64,000 nucleotides of DNA from an uncultured Treponema sp. (GTDB taxonomy: Bacteria > Spirochaetota > Spirochaetia > Treponematales > Treponemataceae). The notes beneath the pieces were generated by a model. That model had not been told where the DNA came from and searched no databases. It saw nothing but the letters and a program-made list of their open reading frames with translations. The DNA lies in the NCBI GenBank assembly GCA_946186185.1, contig CAMHMJ010000001.1:107915-171914 (forward strand). The letters run 5' to 3'. The position numbers were made by a program, and so were the translations under genes. Below are positions 35,501 through 40,557 of this stretch, one piece after another. Within the stretch, counting starts at the first letter, position 1; the number at the start of each line of letters is the position of its first letter.

Positions 35501-38299
35501 GTTAGGGCCTTTTTCGCCAACATCAGTAACGATAACCCGAATCTTATAAGAGCCTTCTGCAAGGTTCGGGATTTTTTTAAGGTTGATTTCAATACTTGCT
35601 GTAGTAGATTCGATGTTATACTTTGAATCAAACGGCGTATTTGGATATCCCACCCAGGTGTTTCCGTTATCGGTAGAGTAGTAAGCAGTCCAGCTGTAAA
35701 TGCCGTCATCATCGCTGATGTCTGCATTAATTTTGTTGTTGCTCATAAGTCCGAACATGTTCTTATCAGCACTGATGTCTTCAATTCTTGAAACGGTTTT
35801 AGAAGCGTTTCTCGGTGTAAAGAGAGGTTCATCGGTTCGCTGGTCAATGGTAACGGTTGTTTCAGCGGCGTCGCCCTGATTTCCGGCTGCGTCAAAAGGA
35901 ACTGCCTGAATGAGCATCTTAGTTCCGTCTGCCACATCCTTGAAATCATCTGCAAGAGTGTTGATTTCAAAAGTAAAGGACATTGAACCGCCAACCTCCG
36001 AGGTTACAATCGGAGTTTCTGAAGGCTTTCCTGCGGCATCAAGAATAAAGGCTGAAAGAACGGATTTTTCAAGCTGGTAGTTATCGTCAAGAGTTCCCTT
36101 AACCTGGATTTTACCGTTTATGTAGGTTACTTCCGGCTCCAGATCTGAGTAAGGAAGAACTTCATCTTCTGAGTAGATTACGGTCGGCGTAATTCCAGAA
36201 ATCGTTGCAGTCGGCTTTTTATTATCAACATGAACAAGGCTTGTAACCGTCTGAGAAGGATTGTCGTCACCAACATCTGCATAGAAGCTGAAGGTGTAGA
36301 GGTAAAGTCCGCTGGTGAGGTCAAGCTGCTGGTTCGAAGCCTTTGTCTGAAGTTCCTGGAACAGATCGCTGTTTCCGTCAAAAGCAATAGACCAGTTGTA
36401 TAGGTTGTCAGCTCCGTCTCCGGAAGCAGTTGTGATTGAAGAAGAATCCAGCTGTCTTTTTTCTGTAACGACGGTCTTTCCTTCCGTACCTTTTTCTGCT
36501 TTTTCGTCTTTTACGCTGACGGTATAGAAGATTGTTATATTAGAAAGCTCTGCGTCGGTCTTTAAAGTTCCCGAATAGCTGAAAACCGGTGCTGTAATTT
36601 CTGTCTTGAAGTCAGGAATTGCCTGAACGGCGTTGTTTTCTGTTCCGCCGGTTATTTCAAGGAGTGGAGAAGAGCCGCTCTTGAAAAGGAATTCATAGAA
36701 AACGTCGTCTTCCGGAAGAATGTCGTTATCTTCAAGGTCGCCGCCCTCTACACGGACAACATAAGATTTTCCGGTGCTGTAGGATTTTCCGTCTGCAGCA
36801 GTTCCGGTAGCAGATAAGGTATACTGATAAGAGGTATCAAAATCTGCAATAACCGTTGCTTTTCTTGCCTCGGAAAGAAGTTCTCCCTTAGCCCTGTCGT
36901 TTTCGTCGTCGCTGCTTAAAAGCTTCTGAATGTTATTGTAAGATTCCAGAAGAAGAATTTCGTTTGCCTTCTGCTGGTCTCCGGTATATTTTAATTTTCC
37001 GTTTTCGGTTATATCCAGCACGATTCGAATTGAATCTGTATCGAGTTCGGTCTGGTCTCGTCCCTGCTTAACAACTACGGAGAACTTTGTGTTCTTTGTA
37101 ATTATGTTTTTGTCACTCGGATCAAAGCCCGCAACCTCAAAAGTCGGGTTGTTCTGAGGATTCATGGAGAAAACAGAGGCTGAAAGATTAAATTCCTTTG
37201 TGGAAATGCAGTTTTCTGCCAGATAATTCTTTACGGTTTCCTTTTTTACATCAGTTGTATCCTTGTAGGTGCCGTTAAAAATGGAAATCAGGTCGTTGTT
37301 TGTAAGCTGCCAGCCGTTTTTTGCCCTGTCGTTGTAAATCTGCTTGTGAATCTGAGCGTCCAGGTAATAGCAGGAAGAAAGGTTTCCCGCTGCTTCAGTC
37401 TTATAAGTTCCTGCTCCAGGGATATAGTCTGTTCGGTTTGAGCCGGCATTTTTATCCGTGGCAGATCTTGTTTCTCCAGGGTATTCGGCGGCTTCGTCGG
37501 AAACTTCGATTAAACAGTATGCTTCCTGAGTTCCGCCTTTTTCAGCGTCGTAAAAGGCGTCGTAAACTGCCTTAAGAGTTTTTTCTTCGTCTGTAAGTCC
37601 TTTGTCTGAATCAAAATAGCGTCCGACGATAATTTCAAGACCGCTTTTTGAGAGGGATGTAAATTCCTGGGTTTCCCCGATTTTTCTGAATGAAGGAGTT
37701 TCTTCAGTTCCTTCATTTACGTATGCCGTAAAATAAAGTGCTGAAATTTCGTTCTGGTCCGCAATATCGCCGGTAACCTTAATGGTTCGCCCGTAAGGCT
37801 GTTCCAGCTTTGGTTTTTTAATTACAACAATCGGTGCGGTATTATCAATTTTGTATACGCGGGAAAGCTCCGTGGTTCGTCCTGAGGAGTCGGTGGCAAT
37901 GGTTTCAAAGGTGTATTCACCGTCAGGGAAGTCGAAATTTCCGTTTTCGTCCCTGCGGTTTACTTCGCAGGACCAGGTTTTTGCCTTTGAATCCAAATCC
38001 GCGGTGTAGGCCTTAACTGTAGAATTGTCCTTTACGGATTTAACAAAGATTTCTACCTTCTTGATATAGGTTTCGTCCTTTGCAACACCGCTCATGACGA
38101 AGGTATTGCGGATAACAACACCGTCGTTGGCAGGGTATTCCAGGGTCAGGGTTGGCGGATATGTATCTACCGCTTCTCCAAGACCTACATCACAGGATGT
38201 AAGGGGAAGTGCCGCAAGGGAAAGTCCTGCCAGCAGGGAGAATAATGAGCGTGTTCTAAAATATCTAAAAAGCGAAATATTGAAATGGTTCTTTCTCAT
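23600..38299 (-). CDS. Giant (4,899-residue) Ig-like repeat surface lipoprotein
   Basis: One uninterrupted frame of 14.7 kb. The signal peptide ends in lipobox L-T-S-C36, followed by Asp. Residues from about 45 to 4,300 are successive beta-sandwich units of bacterial Ig-like/cadherin-like type, marked by repeated IDN/VD...PT, GTA-DD-SGV, V-A-DAAGN and YKIRI-V-D strands. A higher-order module recurs about every 570-700 residues: I-D-x2-T-D-R/E-P (near 820, 1396, 2033 and 2730, with a shorter form near 3203), then N-L-F-G...SNN and D-D-D-G-I. The last 560 residues (from about 4340) change to AT-rich coding with repeats such as VYLAYYDAINNEIRFKW and VAVWYDAANNQMLYSY, resembling a beta-propeller. 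Likely a long surface adhesin or glycan-binding protein. The ATG has CAGGAGG upstream; a structured leader precedes it. Confidence 0.9.
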   Translation of the reverse strand: MRKNHFNISLFRYFRTRSLFSLLAGLSLAALPLTSCDVGLGEAVDTYPPTLTLEYPANDGVVIRNTFVMSGVAKDETYIKKVEIFVKSVKDNSTVKAYTADLDSKAKTWSCEVNRRDENGNFDFPDGEYTFETIATDSSGRTTELSRVYKIDNTAPIVVIKKPKLEQPYGRTIKVTGDIADQNEISALYFTAYVNEGTEETPSFRKIGETQEFTSLSKSGLEIIVGRYFDSDKGLTDEEKTLKAVYDAFYDAEKGGTQEAYCLIEVSDEAAEYPGETRSATDKNAGSNRTDYIPGAGTYKTEAAGNLSSCYYLDAQIHKQIYNDRAKNGWQLTNNDLISIFNGTYKDTTDVKKETVKNYLAENCISTKEFNLSASVFSMNPQNNPTFEVAGFDPSDKNIITKNTKFSVVVKQGRDQTELDTDSIRIVLDITENGKLKYTGDQQKANEILLLESYNNIQKLLSSDDENDRAKGELLSEARKATVIADFDTSYQYTLSATGTAADGKSYSTGKSYVVRVEGGDLEDNDILPEDDVFYEFLFKSGSSPLLEITGGTENNAVQAIPDFKTEITAPVFSYSGTLKTDAELSNITIFYTVSVKDEKAEKGTEGKTVVTEKRQLDSSSITTASGDGADNLYNWSIAFDGNSDLFQELQTKASNQQLDLTSGLYLYTFSFYADVGDDNPSQTVTSLVHVDNKKPTATISGITPTVIYSEDEVLPYSDLEPEVTYINGKIQVKGTLDDNYQLEKSVLSAFILDAAGKPSETPIVTSEVGGSMSFTFEINTLADDFKDVADGTKMLIQAVPFDAAGNQGDAAETTVTIDQRTDEPLFTPRNASKTVSRIEDISADKNMFGLMSNNKINADISDDDGIYSWTAYYSTDNGNTWVGYPNTPFDSKYNIESTTASIEINLKKIPNLAEGSYKIRVIVTDVGEKGPNGKVTGSERASDDSFVIAIDEGRPSMETDVKTGDMLPAEKEVTITGSVNDGSGCVKVTRARRKITTDDGGVETPGEVYDEKTIISYGHEGDSTSATTAKVTWSDRFTTLDTSEYIIYTATDKYGLTKDVSIKYLVDGANPTLNISAPEDNAYLGAAYGSSTIAFSGTAADDLSGVKQVEYSTDGTTWTKANGTTQWNANVELGKADSVKTVTVRAVDNAENYSEAQTRKVTVDSLLPVINVTSIEDSVNGQSRTVAKQDGTYYVQSSYTIKGTITEANLDSVKTGGETLTVTETGTPGVYTFSHTVNLDDAADGANTISITALDKAGQQTEMSINIYYDATNPVPSLNISPFVSANGKDNNVNGKISVRGTAIDDDKIAETRLKIEETESGELVYENKTSNPTNFTTDVPLTPFIQDGGHVMFPGTELEKTVQIHDKTAYTVTMTTTDRSGRTGIVTAPVFIDEDTDRPILNLSNTNVDITSPEGISASSSGNLFNQTSNNKMLGTITDDDGIKSSLIEYAAVTKETDGTYTAGPYSELLKETAGSSGTLGTTYSLAAELKKAGTALLEGKYKIRITVEDTSDTSAEHKLVSEFCVGVDNGAPSLTISTQSGYKPESFVVTGTANDTSFKKISCYKTKIQGGVKVKDGDAIATSLASEAEEAGIRLISYNAQTGVWTDSYSGITEGGTVIYVAEDEYSQTTEASWTWNFDNKLPTVAANWTKTDMSGWSANSAQQFKVPVSDRVHHYQNEGIWTDELWNEESVSGIDSVTIAVDGDEPSVMAQGKEYDDLELTSATGNVKPYVWYTSTQILDNGAHTVTVTAADQSGNSAELASFEVNIDMKAPSFTPYTENGTDYVKASDTLLTQAKVAALNTTPFTLKVKPTDANPSARGGKVSGIKEFRLYDGNTLLTQEITSGDGGVYSVSPAPDAESGIYADGTECTFTLKAAAVNTTGTHNFYIEAVDAAGNSKKESVTVFVDVTPPALSFNDPSPYVSVKTGETTVKKHNGIITISGKASDETELGTEDALSYEILDSTGASLSPAVTGKADLSGGKSSDFSFDIDTTALTGADAAGTFKVKVSAEDKVKNTATNQAALITLEIDQTTDRPKISLSNMSIYKDPEASPLVPVTAYDEANKSRNLFGMGSNTIYGTVTDDDGIESIVLKIDGHVINDPESENTTPENTKPYFTVTGKPTSYSLEIDLSKVKIGSGSSATDITAGAHSLSIEVQDSSRFKEDGVTQALSKTTFTVNTDSVNGTYFAYDDEAPKVSVVRCNGKDYTNNMWGKGEFYLYLKATDNSDETGTSLKVKCSEAKMSPDGKAAYTPYVAKDDSGVEIPEAVAFVPAADTTDETIKNTWKCSTVNKEGHYQRTYEVSDKYGRTTTTSISYRVDTTNPKFNSEHIAFFGTSPSIITSGNDAVDAKEGVVISTAQNYWFSSDAVKIIGRGKKDPSTEVVTQALVEDYPDSITISVTGTGATTEYPVNAGTNNAFNSTISFEDGQNTVRIDATDKAGLSATPVETIVLVDTKAPSIETAAASTSEINGAAKAALSTTPFYITVTGATDANENAAGGKVSGIASFKVYRGTDDVTEYATVRSGTGADAEDAAKTTDLSPNGFYADGTYYIHLAAGALETGKHYFYVEAIDRAGNISAKVQTEIVNIDVTSPVMSFDTPTPAVNGKYNGVITVTGTVTDETLLGTDNTGATASAETRSVSWEVKDSSGASLTPAKDAYKGFATLSGGKTSSFRFTVDTKEIQKISGTYRIYISAKDAVGNSVAKAGGTDDTGAGYDYVEIQIDQNTDRPSISFNEIADAANTIRKYTTSITGMITDDDEIAEFYVSSGYTYSDTNGDGVLDDLDNDKRPDGTPLSLEIKEADAEAGTAAVTEENVLAAWETYKTYFNAKTAEQKKAILDWTSNASFTYTPEDSSDGSHDLYFYIKDSGGTVYITKKTLSTESDLSESDVRRPYITLKGGTKQDNSAVTSYKTDSNPPTIEAQGYACGTKTSPTANPANVVTMEEYSDTFPSVFDAGGVNKAVLKIRLFPQDELGIKGVSGAISLGNTKLTDIEFTEEKNAQNIATGYWISEEIFVGRYKDKAEYSEWASDSYNLTLTVTDNSNLSTTVTKTLTIDNTPPQITANSLSPSSAVLQTGDFTISGSTADVGGGDIETLKYLVITNELKDKTDTQLIKTIKQASEQVNGGTDKMFAFTFNGQDNPKFPSTMAEASAYSDFRRKNSNNEDTDYYDIPVYFLMIDTFGNEALDKSYTVYFNPFSDRPNVELYTPEPGKNSSLSGPIRVSGSASDNTGVGSVYIQLDVNKDKKFTEADMKILLDLNYEVYAVSSIVENSDYAPYTTLGSETLLECPVTNDEADTGFWGIKCGGTNSWYKLINQSDELQKIESIKETVGTDDVYPLSVRAAAIDENGTLGSWSENVDFQINPNVPTFGSAQVPTIVNSETGEETEYSTLTSSSYVGGVWNLVTSVEHSSGIISVSYKVNNGTSVTIVSGGNIVSGWEAGGDKAGKVEAITNGFKITLPITEATGEGTYNLTITAAEAGQSKSSMASYSVNYDNNAPTISALVQNDEEWTSTSILKNSNYSLTIGSTVEDGTAGLGKVLFYFYRSDEQKGKRIFDAGMNCKDSSGNYVYTFTKNGKSYPGISVDSLSDYDATTESGETYMTVDGHPLYGYKAVGVTRGETTISDVADNMHVREGSLVLIENSYHRITKKEVADGKMTLTFSGSCDTAKTTVFFPYAMSVDNVNRETVKKFTADDQTITNDDKDGMPESISGMASSRSWTAQLHANWMPDGPITFVMFAFDGADNVSALELKSKLETSGPRLAKLHLGTDLNKNSQFTKNEFETYNFLTVEGTYQDAFALTTKGYKEDIGGEAAESTRDAFKIKDKLAVIPEFTGGNGDIYVVFNNNDTATTLDDEGYVLEPDYKGATTAGTQGEDGTYTANTLNPSSGTVAGLGKYYAFSNAAVGTTSSTVTDYKKMSFTFWDSTDGLEAGKDSQKCFVSVRDFVVWTEDTSAPNVVVDKFFWKGTGNGNNSLYLGSSDNGHIELEEDWKKTSKYAENETAEDTDKNPEFDGDPKVSGKIVIRGSAYDDTFLNNISFTMPNFNNGEANTIATYDTTNGAWVKSTSTLSSTPAYEVLSVTDEYFNQNGHKVIWEVAVDTSTITDTAKTDVKFNAVAVDNATKTSADRAASEAAADDTKHRPSYQMDVVPYIRGIKTGLSSLKKNNSSVYDRTALGHYAVSDIEDIYLYGFNLAGGTLLDSAETPSSADLEETAVTSSMKWYSSSLPFTKVYKTTYDTTNSKLGISKFTSGAVSVKVHGVESLNNLNENDSYGTAYDTEPNVDITGNKDIYANFYNRQPNGDNNNLLTDDAVLDVWGIDSEAAKPNSGPLSQPVMAINPKNKQVGFAFANGPLRFSMGDLTKSYDFWEYGLDFWTSIGFAYDANGNSFGTTAGGDIGGGGKSDCFGLFTSRWATKGFTSGTGGHNNGTGQLRLELIGQAESTNGSSFNGDNIDKQRIKSPSIATTVASSDATETNVYLAYYDAINNEIRFKWGIISDANNTTGRSQNNLLYDYYGPKNSDGTDTNSMDTTTKTLSLTQSKVAGSLPYTLEYVSLIAGQTTGKYTFVPGASGTKYTANTAVMTNETQPQPVNAGQYVSIAAKQGGGVTYERTIQKSVLDENGKATASKVTVSTADDLVVAVWYDAANNQMLYSYNTKPQNIKAPTYKDNNYNTIDSYSQSATGWSTPVAVFGEGNGIGEYCKVALDANGKVHIACYDNSNADVWYAYIDDYTNPEAARTCIVDSYGIVGTELYLDVAIKDGNPVPYISYYGSSCVRPKISYWAGAESIADAVNIYGADEDAFSQLWESSVVPSTSKISLDHINVGVWKDSSGNLTYSTKDGKVPNGKAPGASGSNIGKTNSGTSNGTVYGNGSKNPVLGYAITKGAGGFIETAQMK

Positions 38300-38312
38300 A
38301 GAAACCTCCTGA

Positions 38313-38440
38313 GAGAAACAGCTGCGCTGTTTCCTGATAGATTGGAAGCCGTTAAAAAAATTGCGAAAGCAATTTTTAGGCTATCCATCAGAAAGAAACA
38401 GCCTTCAGTAAAGTTCTGCGCTGTTTCCTGTGCTGTAAAA
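38313..38440 (-). promoter_or_regulatory. Structured leader with terminator-like hairpin upstream of the giant gene
   Basis: GAAACAGC and GCTGTTTC alternate through this stretch: they form a palindrome just before the ATG and recur near 38394-38430. Between them, CTGATAGAT...GCC and GGCTATCCATCAG pair imperfectly around AAAAATTGC/GCAATTTTT (38356-38364 and 38369-38377). On the minus strand the last hairpin has a TTTC loop and a following run of T, like an intrinsic terminator, 57 bp before the gene. It may be an attenuator or a dispersed repeat. Confidence 0.55.
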
Positions 38441-38466
38441 AAGATAATCGCCAAAATTTACAAACT

Positions 38467-38481
38467 CTAAGCCAGGCTTAG
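38467..38481. promoter_or_regulatory. 15-bp palindrome in the giant gene's upstream region
   Basis: CTAAGCC-A-GGCTTAG is a perfect 7-1-7 palindrome about 170 bp upstream of the giant gene start, followed by ATAATAAAT. Its form suits an operator. The rest of the 446-bp gap (38300-38745) holds the structured leader, A/T-rich sequence and a terminator; no gene was seen. Confidence 0.45.
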
Positions 38482-38675
38482 ATAATAAATCTCTCTCAAA
38501 ACAACTTTTTAAATACTTATACTTTTTGATTTTCGGAAAAAAAACTTTATGAATTGACTGAAATATATGTGCCAGCGGTAATTTTTTGACACATCCATTC
38601 TATAGAAGAAAGTAATTCTAAATAATAAATATAACGAATTTTTAAGATTTGTCAACCTGAAAAAGAGCTGGCTGT

Positions 38676-38695
38676 AAAAGAGCTGGCTCTTTTTT
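38676..38695. terminator. Terminator-like hairpin
   Basis: AAAAGAGC (38676-38683) and GCTCTTTT (38686-38693) pair with the T-run at the right and A-run at the left. An overlapping copy of AAAAGAGC lies at 38660-38668, allowing an alternative stem with a larger loop. Confidence 0.6.
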
Positions 38696-38719
38696 CTGTG
38701 CAAATTCTTAAAACCGTGG

Positions 38720-38725
38720 TATAAT
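38720..38725 (+). promoter_or_regulatory. -10 box of the HD-GYP gene
   Basis: A perfect TATAAT lies 20 bp before the ATG at 38746; the -35 is weak. Confidence 0.55.
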
Positions 38726-38745
38726 TGGTGTTCTGGAATACAGTT

Positions 38746-39978
38746 ATGAAACAGGTTTTTTTTAAGCGTATTTTTAAGCCGTTCAAAAAGAACAAGCTTG
38801 TTTTGTTTTCTTTCATTGCGACAGTTCTGAGCGTTCTTGTGCTTTCTCAGGTAATTTTCTGGATTTCTCTGCAGAATAAGATTGTGATTACATATAATCA
38901 GCCCCGGGACCTTCAGGACAGAACCGGGGATTTTGATATCTTCATGGAAATTCCTGTTCGCAGTGACGGTCAGAAAAACTGCTGGCAGCTTGACGACGGC
39001 AGCTGGGGAAGCCAGTATGACATTCACATCAATAATAAAGGAAAGTACCCTTTTGTGGACTGGCACCTTACGATGACGGTTCCGCCGGAAAGCAGAATCG
39101 ATTCCAGCTGGAACGGAGAATATACTCAGACTCCGGGATTTATTTATGTAAAGGGAGACCCGTCTGCCCTCAATCTTACGGTTTTGCCGGATGACAGCAT
39201 TAAAATCGGTTATGTTCTTTACACAAATGACCTGATGCAGTCCAGCGATTTCGTTCTTACGGGGCGTTTTTTGCGTAATCTCTGGCGCGACCGGATATTC
39301 CTTATAACCCTGGGAACCGTAATCCTGTTCACGCTGGTTTTTATTGTTTCCATTATCCTTTATGTATTCGTTCAGCGGCAGGCAGAAAAGGATGACGAGC
39401 GCGTAATGAGTCTTTTGCGGCTCTGTGCCCGCTTTATCGACGTTCGGGACGAATACACAAAGATGCATTCCTCCCATGTTGCCGAGTATTCAAAGAAAAT
39501 TGCTGAGGCCTTGGGCTACGATGAAGATTTCCAGAAGAATATCTACTATATGGGAATGATGCACGATGTAGGAAAGGTTTTGATTCCCCGGGAAATTCTG
39601 TGTAAAACAGACCGCCTTACGGATGAAGAATGGCAGGAGATGAAGGAGCACACCACCTACGGAGCAGAAATTCTTTCCGGCTTCAGGGATGTTCCGGGAA
39701 TTCAGGAGGCGGCGTTTTATCATCATGAACGATGGGACGGAAAAGGCTATGTCCGGGGCTTGCAGGGAAAGGAAATTCCGATTCAGGCCCGGATTATCTG
39801 TGTTGCTGATTCATACGATGCAATGCACACGGACCGTTCCTACAGGGCCCGTCTTTCAGATGAATTAATTCTTGCAGAATTTGAAAAGGGCCGGGGAACT
39901 CAGTTCGATCCGGAAGTTGTTGATGCTATGATAAAGCTTTTAAAATCAAATGCTCTTGCAAAAACTTCAGAAAACTGA
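38746..39978 (+). CDS. HD-GYP domain protein with CBM2-like extracytoplasmic domain
   Basis: 410 residues. HD-GYP enzymes degrade cyclic di-GMP. A transmembrane helix (18-42) and a second (183-207) flank an extracytoplasmic domain. Residues 79-172 of it follow the family 2 carbohydrate-binding module pattern: CWQL...WGSQYDIHINNKG, VDWHLTMTVPPE, SWNGEY and a final LTVLPDDSIKIGYVLY, where CBM2 has N-x-G, W-x-V, WN and pG-x-S-x2-x-GF. The cytoplasmic HD-GYP domain has HSSHV (241-245), MHDVGK (272-277) and HHERWDGKGYV (326-336), so the metal ligands are kept while the GYP triplet is GYV. The ATG at 38746 is chosen over a TTG at 38725 that overlaps the -10 box. The protein may couple glycan sensing to c-di-GMP breakdown; this is inference. 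Confidence 0.85.
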   Translation: MKQVFFKRIFKPFKKNKLVLFSFIATVLSVLVLSQVIFWISLQNKIVITYNQPRDLQDRTGDFDIFMEIPVRSDGQKNCWQLDDGSWGSQYDIHINNKGKYPFVDWHLTMTVPPESRIDSSWNGEYTQTPGFIYVKGDPSALNLTVLPDDSIKIGYVLYTNDLMQSSDFVLTGRFLRNLWRDRIFLITLGTVILFTLVFIVSIILYVFVQRQAEKDDERVMSLLRLCARFIDVRDEYTKMHSSHVAEYSKKIAEALGYDEDFQKNIYYMGMMHDVGKVLIPREILCKTDRLTDEEWQEMKEHTTYGAEILSGFRDVPGIQEAAFYHHERWDGKGYVRGLQGKEIPIQARIICVADSYDAMHTDRSYRARLSDELILAEFEKGRGTQFDPEVVDAMIKLLKSNALAKTSEN

Positions 39979-40022
39979 AAAGATATGAAACCTTTTAAAA
40001 TCATGAAAACAGGTGGTAAAAA

Positions 40023-40526
40023 ATGGCAGGTAAAGTAGCAATATTTTTTGGTTCAAAATCAGATACAGAAAAGATGAGTAAGGCAGCCGATGTTCTTAAG
40101 GAATTCGGCGTTGAATACAAGGCATTTATTTTGAGCGCTCACCGCGCAGGAAGTCTTCTGGCTCAGACAGTAAAGCAGGTTGAAAGCGAAGGCTTTGAGG
40201 TAATCATTGCCGGAGCAGGTCTTGCAGCGGCTCTTCCGGGAGTTATTGCTGGTCTTACAACTCTTCCTGTAATCGGAGTTCCACTTGAGTGCATTTCAGG
40301 AACTTCAAACGGTCTGGGTGGAATGGATGCCCTTCTTTCAATCGTGCAGATGCCGCCACAGATTCCGGTTGCAACCGTTGGAATCGGAAATGCAAAAAAC
40401 GGCGCATACCTTGCACTGGAAATTCTTTCAATCAAGTATCCGGAGCTTAAGGAAAAGCTTCTTGCCTTCAGAAAAAAACTCTTTGATGATGCAGAAGCCG
40501 GCTTGAAAACTCCTGTACTTGCTTAA
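40023..40526 (+). CDS. purE: Phosphoribosylaminoimidazole carboxylase PurE (class II-like)
   Basis: 167-residue enzyme of purine synthesis that forms CAIR. The substrate-binding loop is FFGSKSDTEKM (about 9-19), the catalytic-histidine segment is SAHRAG (about 38-43), and the Gly-rich AGAGLAAALPGVIAGLTTLPVIGVP follows. Class I PurE has SAHRT/MP, while the SAHRAG form and the GMDALLSIVQMPPQIPVATVGIGNAKNGA region resemble the class II type described from Treponema denticola, which uses CO2 directly on AIR instead of N5-CAIR. No purK is present beside it, in keeping with class II. The ATG has AGGTGG upstream. It lies 44 bp after the HD-GYP gene. Confidence 0.93.
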   Translation: MAGKVAIFFGSKSDTEKMSKAADVLKEFGVEYKAFILSAHRAGSLLAQTVKQVESEGFEVIIAGAGLAAALPGVIAGLTTLPVIGVPLECISGTSNGLGGMDALLSIVQMPPQIPVATVGIGNAKNGAYLALEILSIKYPELKEKLLAFRKKLFDDAEAGLKTPVLA

Positions 40527-40557
40527 TTTTTGCTTTTTTTAGCGTACAGTAAAAAAC

